A DNA stretch of 64,000 nt from Pseudoclavibacter terrae (GTDB taxonomy: Bacteria > Actinomycetota > Actinomycetes > Actinomycetales > Microbacteriaceae). This document shows, piece by piece, positions 57,294 through 64,000 of this stretch. A program made the translations under genes and the position numbers. The notes below the pieces were generated by a model. That model was not told where the DNA came from. It worked only from the letters and a program-made list of their open reading frames with translations, and did no database searches. The DNA lies in the NCBI RefSeq assembly GCF_008831075.1, contig NZ_WBJX01000005.1:248001-312000 (forward strand), read 5' to 3'. The stretch's first letter is position 1, and the number at the start of each line of letters is the position of its first letter.

Positions 57294-59728
57294 GCGCGCA
57301 AGCCACGACCACGGCGCAGATGCGCCGCCGCCAAGGCTGGAAGGGCACCCCTGGCGCCAACGGCTCCTGGGTGGTCACCGTCTCGCTCGCCGTCCTGATC
57401 TTCAGCGCGACGAACCTGCTGTGGCCGATCTTCGACACCAACACGTGGTCGGCGAAGGCCATCGTCCTGGTCACGATCATGCTCGGGGCCGCCGCGCTCG
57501 TTCGCACCTTCACGGGGTCGCAGCTGTGGGCGCTCATCGCCTCGATCGTGGGCGGCGCGATCGTTCTCGTGGGCTTCACGGGGCGAGGCTCTCCGCGGGC
57601 GACGGTCGAGGGCTGGGGTGTGCTGGCCGAGCAGCTCGTCGAGCAGCTGCGCTCCGACGCGGCCCCATTGCGTGAGACCGACGCCATGACGACGCTCGTG
57701 CTCATCGGCGTCGCGATCATCGTGGTGCTCTGCGACTTCTTCGTGTTCGGCATCCGGGGTCGCTCCCTCGCGATGCTGCCGCTGCTCGCGTTCCCGCTCA
57801 TCCCGATGGCCCTCGGCATCGACGCGTTCGACGGGTGGGCGTACGTCTTCGCCGCGTTGGCGCTCGCGGTGTTCCTCTATGCGGTGTCGAGCTGGCACCA
57901 GCGTGTGCACGACGAGGAGCTCTCGTATCAGGGCTTCCTCGTGGACAGCAGGGGCCTGGCCGGTCTCGGCGGCGCGCTCGGCGTCACCGCGGTGTCGCTG
58001 GTTGCCGTCCTCGTCGCCTCGACCGTCGTCCCCGCGCCGACCGGCATCGACGCGATTCGGCAGACGTCCACCGCCGGGCTGTCCACGAACCGGGCGAATC
58101 CCATCATCGACCTCGGCGAAGACCTTCGGCGCAACAACGCGGTCGAGGTGCTCCGCTACGCGACGACCACGGACCAGGGCTCGCTGCCGTACCTGACGCT
58201 GCAGACGCTCAGCGACCTGAACGGCAGCGACGACTGGACCCCCGGCGCGTTCGACGGGAACGTGGCGATCGACGGGAGCGAGCTGCCCCTCCCGACCGGT
58301 GTCTCCGCCGGGGCGCAGTCCAGCGAGTTCACGACGCGCATCGTGCTCAACGACGGCGTGAGCTCGTTCCTCCCGCGACCCGGTTTCGCGGCCAGCATCG
58401 TCGACCTCCAGGGGGAGTTCCTCCTCGAAGAACAGACCGGTGACGTGCGCAGCGCGAACGACGAAGCCCTGGCGCAGAACTACGAGATCCAGACGGTGGT
58501 GCCGACCCCGAGCTTCGAGACCATCTCGCAGCTCGAGGTCGATGTGCCGCCCGAACTCGAACCGCTCACGCAGGTGCCGGACGAGCCGAGTGCCGACCGC
58601 ATTCGGGACGTGCTCGCCGGAATCGTCGACGAGAACGCCCCGGCAGGGACGCAGGCGCTGCAGCTCCAGGCGTTCTTCGCCAAGGGCTTCGCGTACTCGG
58701 AGACCGCGCCCGTCCAACAGGGCTACGACGGCACGAGCCTCGACGTCATCGCCGCCTTCCTGGACGCACGAGCGGGGTACTGCGTGCACTACGCGTCAGC
58801 GATGGCGGTCATGGCACGCATGCTCGGCATCCCCTCGCGCATCGGCGTCGGCTTCACGCCTGGCTCCGCAGGGGAGCTGAACGCCGAGGGGCAGCCCGTG
58901 TACACCGTCACGAGCGACCAGCTCCACGCGTGGGCAGAGCTCTACCTGCCCGGGCACGGCTGGGTCATGTTCGAGACGACGCCGGCTGGTGCGCTCGGAA
59001 ACCTCGTCGCGCCCGGCCCTGGCGAGACGACCGCGCCGACGATCGACCCGTTCGAGACGACGACGCCGACACCGACGCCCGTCGAGACGCAGAGCACGGC
59101 GGCGCCGACCGTGCCACCGGAGACGCCGACGCCGACTCCGACCGATGGCACGCAAACCGCCGGAGACCAGGAGGGTGAGGAAGCGGGCATCGACCTCACC
59201 GCCGTGTTCGTCACGCTCGCAGTCATCGCCGGGGCGCTGGCGGTCATCGCGCTCCTGCTCATCCCAGCGTTCCTTCGCGCTGCCAGGCGCCGAGCGCGCC
59301 GAACTGCGGTCCTCACCGGGAGGCCCCCGCAGCATCCCAGCGCGGGAACCGCCGCTTGGCAGGAGATCTCCGAGAGCGCCGTCGACTACGGCGTCCGGCT
59401 CGCAACCGGCCTCACCCCCGAGGCGGTCGTCGCCGCCATCGCTGGCGCCTTCGAGACCCGACGCGACCCGGCAGACGCCCCTGCCTCCGCCACCGACCCC
59501 GCAGTCGCGGAGGTGGATGACGCCCGCTCCGCGCTCGATCGCATCCGAGTCGAGCATGAGCACGCCGCCTTCTCGGACCCGGGAGCCGGGGAGCAGCTGA
59601 GCGCGGGCGAGCGGTCGGCGCTCTGGAACGACGTCCTCGTGGTCCGGGCAGCGCTCCGGGCCGCGGCCGCGCCCGCCGTCCGTCGCCGGGCGGTGCTCGC
59701 CCCGGCCTCCCTGTCCGGAAGGCGCTGA
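57290..59728 (+). CDS. TgpA-type membrane transglutaminase (cluster 2)
   Basis: 812 residues. About six N-terminal membrane helices, an external transglutaminase-like domain and a late helix (IDLTAVFVTLAVIAGALAVIALLLIPAF) with a cytoplasmic tail. Catalytic Cys is present in AGYCVHYASAM and His in LHAWAELYLPG; the Asp position reads FETTP, a Glu variant. An external Pro/Thr stretch (TTTPTPTPVETQSTAAPTVP) links core to helix. Unlike the cluster-1 paralogue it should be an active cysteine transglutaminase or peptidase at the cell surface. recG overlaps its stop. Confidence 0.92.
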   Translation: MSAQATTTAQMRRRQGWKGTPGANGSWVVTVSLAVLIFSATNLLWPIFDTNTWSAKAIVLVTIMLGAAALVRTFTGSQLWALIASIVGGAIVLVGFTGRGSPRATVEGWGVLAEQLVEQLRSDAAPLRETDAMTTLVLIGVAIIVVLCDFFVFGIRGRSLAMLPLLAFPLIPMALGIDAFDGWAYVFAALALAVFLYAVSSWHQRVHDEELSYQGFLVDSRGLAGLGGALGVTAVSLVAVLVASTVVPAPTGIDAIRQTSTAGLSTNRANPIIDLGEDLRRNNAVEVLRYATTTDQGSLPYLTLQTLSDLNGSDDWTPGAFDGNVAIDGSELPLPTGVSAGAQSSEFTTRIVLNDGVSSFLPRPGFAASIVDLQGEFLLEEQTGDVRSANDEALAQNYEIQTVVPTPSFETISQLEVDVPPELEPLTQVPDEPSADRIRDVLAGIVDENAPAGTQALQLQAFFAKGFAYSETAPVQQGYDGTSLDVIAAFLDARAGYCVHYASAMAVMARMLGIPSRIGVGFTPGSAGELNAEGQPVYTVTSDQLHAWAELYLPGHGWVMFETTPAGALGNLVAPGPGETTAPTIDPFETTTPTPTPVETQSTAAPTVPPETPTPTPTDGTQTAGDQEGEEAGIDLTAVFVTLAVIAGALAVIALLLIPAFLRAARRRARRTAVLTGRPPQHPSAGTAAWQEISESAVDYGVRLATGLTPEAVVAAIAGAFETRRDPADAPASATDPAVAEVDDARSALDRIRVEHEHAAFSDPGAGEQLSAGERSALWNDVLVVRAALRAAAAPAVRRRAVLAPASLSGRR

Positions 59729-61878
59729 TGGACGGCTTCGACCTCGACACGCCGCTCGAGGACGTGCTCGGCAAGCGCGACGCTCAGCAGCTCAAGAAGC
59801 AGCTCGACGTGACGACGGTCGCCGGCATGCTCGAGCACTACCCACGCCGATACGCGCGCCGGGGTGAGATGACCGCCATCGAGTCGCTGCCGCTCGGAGA
59901 GCACGTCACCCTGGTCGCCCGCGTGCTCCGCGTCAGCGACCGGCAGATGCGGGCGCGCCGCGGTTCGATCCTGGAGGTCGAGATCACCGACGAGAAGGGC
60001 ATCGTCTCGCTGACCTTCTTCAACCAGAGCTGGCGGGCGAAGCAGCTGCAGCCGGGCGTGACGGGCATCTTCTCCGGCAAGGCGTCGGCCTACCGGGGGG
60101 CCATCCAGCTCGCGCATCCCGAGTACGAGCTGTTCGAGAACGCGCCGCTCGAGGTCCTGTCGGAACGTCGAGACCAGTGGCTGAAGGAGCCGATCCCGAT
60201 CTACCCGGCCACGGCCAGCCTCCCCACCTGGAAGGTCGCGGCCGCCGTCCAGGCGGTTCTCGAAGCGGTCCCGTTCCTGCGCGACCCGGTACCCGTCGAG
60301 ACGCGCGCCATGTTCGGCATGTACAGTTACGACGAGGCGATGCGCGCCATCCACCAACCCGAGACGTTCAAACTGCTCGAACGGGCGCGGGAATCGCTGC
60401 GCTTCACCGAGGCCTACGTGCTGCAGGCCGCGCTGCTGCAGCGCCGCGCCATCTCCGAGCTCGTCGCCGCCCGGGCGAGAACCGACGACATCGGCCCCAT
60501 GCTCGCGGCCTTCGACGAACGAGTGCCCTTCGAGCTCACCCCCGACCAGAAGACCGTCGGCCGGCAGATCGCGAAGGACCTCGCGCGTGGCGTGCCCATG
60601 CACCGCCTCGTGCAGGGCGAGGTCGGCTCCGGCAAGACGCTGGTCGCCCTGCGCGCGATGCTGCAGGTCGCCGATGCGGGCGGACAATCGGCCATGCTCG
60701 CTCCCACCGAGGTGCTCGCCTCCCAGCACTACCGCTCGATCATCGACTCGCTCGGGCCGGAGCTCGCCGAGCGCCTGAAGCCGACCCTCATCACCGGGAG
60801 CATGCCGAAAGCCGAGCGCAAGCGGGCCGCGCTCCGCGTCGTCGCCGGCGAGGCCAAGATCATCGTGGGCACCCACGCACTGCTCAGCGACGACGTCATG
60901 TTCGACGACCTCGGCCTCGTCATCGTCGACGAGCAGCACCGGTTCGGGGTCGAGCAGCGCGAGTCGCTGCGCGCCAAGGGCGCCCAGCCGCCGCACCTGC
61001 TCGTGCTCACCGCCACCCCCATCCCGCGCACGGTGGCCATGACCATCTTCGGCGACCTGGACATCTCGAGCATCGTGACGATGCCGAAGGGGCGCCAGAA
61101 GATCGAGACGTTCGTCGTCGCGACTCGCGAGCACCCGCACTGGCTCGAACGCGCCTGGCAGCGCGTCGCGGAAGAGGTCGACCGCGGGCGGCAGGCGTTT
61201 GTCGTGTGCCCGGCCATCGAGCCCTCCGAGCCCGCGGAGCCCGCCGAGGGCGAGGAGGCACCGCAGCCGGTCGCGGCCGTCATGGAGCTCGCCCCCACGC
61301 TCGCCGTGCATCCGCTGTTCGCGGGCAAGTGCGTCGCCGCCGTGCATGGGGCGATGCCGAGCGACGAGAAGGACGGCGCAATGCGGGCCTTCGCTGAGGG
61401 CAAGATCGATGTGCTCGTCGCCACGACCGTCATCGAGGTCGGCGTCAACGTGCCGAACGCGTCGGTCATGATCGTGATGGATGCAGACCGCTTCGGCGTC
61501 TCGCAGCTGCACCAGCTGCGCGGTCGCGTGGGGCGAGGGGAGCACCCGGGGCTGTGCCTGCTCGTCTCGAACTCCGAGGAGGAATCCACCGCCCGGGAGC
61601 GCATCAACGCGGTCGCGGAGACGCTCGACGGCTTCGAGCTCGCCGAGCGCGACCTCGAGCTGCGCCGCGAGGGCGACGTGCTCGGCACCGCACAATCCGG
61701 CGGGCGGACATCCCTGAAGCTGCTCCGGGTCATCGAGGACACGGACCTCATCCGTTCCGCGCGAGACGAAACCGCCCTGCTGATCAACGACGACTGGAGC
61801 TTGAAGCGGTGGCCGGACCTCAAGGCGGCCATAGGCCGGCACAGCTTCGAGGAGCGGGAGTTCCTCGGCAAGTCCTGA
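59728..61878 (+). CDS. recG: ATP-dependent DNA helicase
   Basis: 716 residues. N-terminal wedge/OB region (RRGSILEVEITDEKGIVSLTFFNQSW), helicase motifs QGEVGSGKTLVALRAML, VDEQHRFGVEQRESL (DEQH), TATPIPRT, ATTVIEVGVNVPNAS and LRGRVGRG: the RecG order. It remodels stalled replication forks and branched DNA. ATG overlaps the transglutaminase stop (TGATG), so a DNA-repair gene is translationally linked to an envelope operon. A slightly long insert (AEPAEGEEAPQPVAAVMEL) lies in the second helicase lobe. Confidence 0.95.
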   Translation: MDGFDLDTPLEDVLGKRDAQQLKKQLDVTTVAGMLEHYPRRYARRGEMTAIESLPLGEHVTLVARVLRVSDRQMRARRGSILEVEITDEKGIVSLTFFNQSWRAKQLQPGVTGIFSGKASAYRGAIQLAHPEYELFENAPLEVLSERRDQWLKEPIPIYPATASLPTWKVAAAVQAVLEAVPFLRDPVPVETRAMFGMYSYDEAMRAIHQPETFKLLERARESLRFTEAYVLQAALLQRRAISELVAARARTDDIGPMLAAFDERVPFELTPDQKTVGRQIAKDLARGVPMHRLVQGEVGSGKTLVALRAMLQVADAGGQSAMLAPTEVLASQHYRSIIDSLGPELAERLKPTLITGSMPKAERKRAALRVVAGEAKIIVGTHALLSDDVMFDDLGLVIVDEQHRFGVEQRESLRAKGAQPPHLLVLTATPIPRTVAMTIFGDLDISSIVTMPKGRQKIETFVVATREHPHWLERAWQRVAEEVDRGRQAFVVCPAIEPSEPAEPAEGEEAPQPVAAVMELAPTLAVHPLFAGKCVAAVHGAMPSDEKDGAMRAFAEGKIDVLVATTVIEVGVNVPNASVMIVMDADRFGVSQLHQLRGRVGRGEHPGLCLLVSNSEEESTARERINAVAETLDGFELAERDLELRREGDVLGTAQSGGRTSLKLLRVIEDTDLIRSARDETALLINDDWSLKRWPDLKAAIGRHSFEEREFLGKS

Positions 61879-61969
61879 CGGCCGCCGTCGGCGCCGTCGG
61901 AGGAACGGGGCTCGCCCAGACAGGTCCGCGCCAGGAGACGGGGTCAGACCCCTGGCCTACGATGGTCCG

Positions 61970-62716
61970 GTGACCTCTTCCTCCTCCGCGCGCTCGCTCC
62001 GCTTCGCCTCCCGCCTCATGATCGCCGCGATGCTGGCCTTCCTGGCGCTCGCGCTCGGGCTCGGGTCGCAGTACGCCTCCGCGCACGACTCACTGGTCGA
62101 GTCGAGCCCCTCCGCCGACGATGCTGTGGAGGTGGCCCCGGCGAGCGCGACCCTGACGTTCTCCGCGGAAGTGCAGTCAGAGGGCACGCTCGGGCCGCAG
62201 ATCGAGCTCTTCGCGGTGAGCGCCGTGGAGGAGACCGCTGTTGATCTCGAGTCGCCCGCGACGGTGGACGGCACGGTTGTCGACCAGGTGCTCCCAGAGC
62301 TCGCCGCCGGAGACTACGCGCTCAACTGGCAGGTCGTCTCCTCCGACGGCCATCCCATCTCCGGCACCATCCCGTTCACCGTCTCCGTGGGCGTCGCCTC
62401 TGCGGAGGACACGCAGCCCTCCGCCTCCGCCTCCGCGTCTGCCGGTTTCGGAGCCGCGGAGAACACGGAGGGGTCCACGCTCACCAACAGCGACGCGGGA
62501 GCGACAGGCGCGGCAGAGCAGTCCAGCACCCCAGCTCCCGAGGACTCGGGGATCCCGCCGTGGGCCTGGGTGCTCATGGGGCTCGCCGGAGTCTCCGTCG
62601 TCCTCGTCTCCTTCCTGGTGTTCCGTCGCAAGGCCGCCGACCTCGAGGCGAGCCGCAAGCCGCAGGCCGACGAGCCGACGACCGACCCAGACGACGACAC
62701 GCCCAACGCGCGCTGA
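61970..62716 (+). CDS. CopC-domain copper-binding membrane protein
   Basis: 248 residues from GTG 61970, with TACGAT ending 6 nt upstream (leaderless). Signal peptide, then mature start after ASA: HDSLVESSPSADDAVEVAP, the CopC/YobA opening with N-terminal His as Cu(II) ligand, and SSDGHPISGTIPFTVSVG with a second His. A Ser/Thr/Ala-rich stalk leads to a C-terminal membrane helix (WAWVLMGLAGVSVVLVSFLVF) and acidic tail (TTDPDDDTPNA). No copper gene is adjacent, so it may act in general copper handling at the surface. Confidence 0.9.
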   Translation: MTSSSSARSLRFASRLMIAAMLAFLALALGLGSQYASAHDSLVESSPSADDAVEVAPASATLTFSAEVQSEGTLGPQIELFAVSAVEETAVDLESPATVDGTVVDQVLPELAAGDYALNWQVVSSDGHPISGTIPFTVSVGVASAEDTQPSASASASAGFGAAENTEGSTLTNSDAGATGAAEQSSTPAPEDSGIPPWAWVLMGLAGVSVVLVSFLVFRRKAADLEASRKPQADEPTTDPDDDTPNAR

Positions 62717-62824
62717 CGCTGAGCCGGCCCGCCGAGCGGCGTTCCGGCCCCGCGTTCCGCCCGCACGCGGCGACGCGGTGTTCCTGTGCCGTTCGCGCAG
62801 GAAGCGCCCCGTAGTCTTGTCCGC

Positions 62825-63325
62825 ATGAGCAGAATCGCTGTTGTGCCCGGTTCGTTCGATCCGGTGACCCTTGGCCACCTCGATGTCATCCAGCGCGCCA
62901 CCTCGGTCTTCGAGGAAGTGCACGTCGTCGTCGTGCACAACCCGGACAAGCACGCGCTCCTGCCCATCGCACGCCGGGTGGAGCTCATCGAGCAGGCCGT
63001 CTCGGCGAGCGGGATCCGCGGCAACGTCCGCGTCGCCTCGTGGAGCGTCGGCCTGCTGGTCGACTACTGCACCGACGTCGGCGCGAAGGTCATCGTGAAG
63101 GGCATCCGCTCGCAGGCCGACGTCACCTACGAGACGCCGATGGCGATCGTGAACCGCAACCTCGCCCGCGTCGAGACGATGTTCATGCTCCCCGACCCGA
63201 GCCACGCGCACGTGTCCAGCTCCCTGGTCCGTCAGGTGGCTGGCCTCGGGGGCGACGTCTCGCCGTACGTGCCGCGTGTCGTCTACGAGTACCTGCAGGG
63301 CGATACCGACACCTCCATCGAGTAG
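62825..63325 (+). CDS. coaD: Pantetheine-phosphate adenylyltransferase
   Basis: 166 residues. [20 protein letters not shown] carries the TxGH nucleotidyltransferase site; [12 protein letters not shown] and [14 protein letters not shown] match CoaD. It makes dephospho-CoA. TAGTCT (62812-62817) ends 7 nt before the ATG, so it is leaderless. Order coaD-DUF177 is standard in Actinobacteria. Confidence 0.96.
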   Translation: MSRIAVVPGSFDPVTLGHLDVIQRATSVFEEVHVVVVHNPDKHALLPIARRVELIEQAVSASGIRGNVRVASWSVGLLVDYCTDVGAKVIVKGIRSQADVTYETPMAIVNRNLARVETMFMLPDPSHAHVSSSLVRQVAGLGGDVSPYVPRVVYEYLQGDTDTSIE

Positions 63326-63368
63326 GGGTTTCGGGATGCACTCCGAGCCGAGGGCGTACAATCTCCCG

Positions 63369-63989
63369 GTGACTTCCTCTCCGTACCTCGTGAACATCGC
63401 GACCATCGTGGGCAAGGCCGGCACGATGCGAACGCTCGAGCTCGACTTCGACGCGCCTGAGCGCATCGGCGAAGGGCTCGGCTACATCGAGAAGGGCACG
63501 CCGATCGAGCTCGACGTGCGTCTTGAGGTCCTGCACGACGGCATTCTGGCGACCGCCAGCCTCGAGTCCCGGATGAGCGGGGAGTGCAGCCGGTGCCTGA
63601 CGCCGCTGGACGAGCCGCTCCGGGTCGATTTCGCAGAGCTTTTCGCGTATGCTCGCGACGAAGCCCTCGAGTACGAGGTTCACGACGACACTGTCGACCT
63701 TGAACCGCCCGTTCGCGATGCGGTAGTGCTCGCACTGCCATTCCAGCCGGTTTGTCGGCCGGACTGCCTCGGCCTAGATCCCGAAACCGGCGAGAAGCTG
63801 GTGGAGCCGCTCGAAGAGCAGGCGCCCGCGGTTGACCCGCGTTGGGCGGCGTTGGCAGGGTTTGGCGCTTCAACAGAAGCAGCCGAGGAACCAGCAACGG
63901 GTTCTGAGGAAGTCGCGGGTCCTCGTGAGACAGAATCTCGTGAGGATGCGCGCAACCATGATTACAAGGGGGAGCCGGGCCAGAGATGA
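63369..63989 (+). CDS. DUF177 / YceD-family protein
   Basis: 206 residues from GTG 63369; TACAAT (63357-63362) ends 6 nt upstream, again leaderless (an upstream in-frame ATG at 63336 is less likely). Family segments SLESRMSGECSRCLTPLDEPL and FQPVCRPDCLGLDPETGEK hold four Cys suited to zinc binding. YceD proteins lie before ribosomal protein and fatty-acid or rnc genes and affect 23S rRNA accumulation in other bacteria. The 45-residue tail is acidic (ATGSEEVAGPRETESREDAR). Confidence 0.92.
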   Translation: MTSSPYLVNIATIVGKAGTMRTLELDFDAPERIGEGLGYIEKGTPIELDVRLEVLHDGILATASLESRMSGECSRCLTPLDEPLRVDFAELFAYARDEALEYEVHDDTVDLEPPVRDAVVLALPFQPVCRPDCLGLDPETGEKLVEPLEEQAPAVDPRWAALAGFGASTEAAEEPATGSEEVAGPRETESREDARNHDYKGEPGQR

Positions 63990-64000
63990 GCTCGCCTCCC
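63986..64000 (+). CDS. Start of a downstream gene cut by the window edge
   Basis: ATG 63986 overlaps the DUF177 TGA (ATGA) and opens a frame MSSPP. The usual next gene is rpmF, whose product normally begins MAVPKRK, so this could instead be rnc (ribonuclease III) or an unrelated start. Only five codons are visible, so nothing further can be said. Confidence 0.35.

Noticed and set aside
63986-64000. rpmF (ribosomal protein L32)
   Set aside because: Position fits, but the visible start MSSPP does not resemble the usual MAVPKRK; too little sequence to name.

Overview
The window is 64 kb of dense, high-GC bacterial DNA with frequent GTG starts, 4-bp start/stop overlaps and many genes that look leaderless. 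The gene order leuC-leuD-murA-plsC-gpsA-ddl-DUF3515-thiL-rsmD ... recG ... coaD-DUF177 is typical of Actinobacteria of the family Microbacteriaceae. That assignment is an inference from synteny and composition; there is no rRNA gene here. I see no phage, transposase, integrase or CRISPR array, so this is chromosomal DNA: an accessory-like left half and a conserved right half.

Left part (1-27 kb). A carbohydrate locus comes first: ABC permease, solute-binding lipoprotein and PfkB-type kinase on the minus strand, divergent from a DeoR-type regulator and a GH4 glycosidase. Two SDR oxidoreductases follow. Next is a two-component system (OmpR-type regulator, histidine kinase) overlapping a TAXI-type binding lipoprotein and divergent from an MHS-family organic-acid transporter. 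After that come a DUF445 membrane protein, two small membrane proteins, a frameshifted GNAT acetyltransferase whose coding region contains an 18-bp repeat expansion, and a DUF222-HNH protein followed by a 17-bp tandem array of 19 units. The next locus is unusual. A MocR-type regulator and a Cof-type HAD phosphatase are flanked by two homologous microproteins of 45 and 48 residues, which share their promoter-proximal motif and their leader. CPBP protease-like, AzlCD, Lrp and MFS genes, an SDR plus Rho_N-domain stress-like pair and an MBL-fold hydrolase complete this part.

Middle (27-46 kb). A tRNA-Glu with a strong terminator is followed by an ABC-F ATPase that has a long leader with a short upstream ORF and alternative hairpins. 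Then comes a nine-gene phospho-signalling and cell-surface cluster: PP2C phosphatase, FHA protein, transmembrane Ser/Thr kinase, FHA-helix-turn-helix protein, a 1784-residue Ig/FnIII surface protein, MoxR ATPase, DUF58, a transglutaminase-fold membrane protein lacking catalytic Cys and His, and another FHA protein. I infer that the kinase and phosphatase control FHA-mediated assembly around the MoxR-DUF58-transglutaminase machine.

Right part (46-64 kb). leuCD are preceded by a leaderless Leu-rich leader peptide with a hairpin. The housekeeping run murA-plsC-gpsA-ddl, DUF3515, thiL and rsmD follows. A second MoxR-DUF58-transglutaminase operon, here with Cys and His intact, runs directly into recG. 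A CopC-like protein, coaD and a DUF177 (YceD) protein end the window. Recurring themes are leaderless starts (a TANNNT box 6-7 nt before the start codon), alternative leader structures and repeat expansions inserted in loops of otherwise conserved domains.
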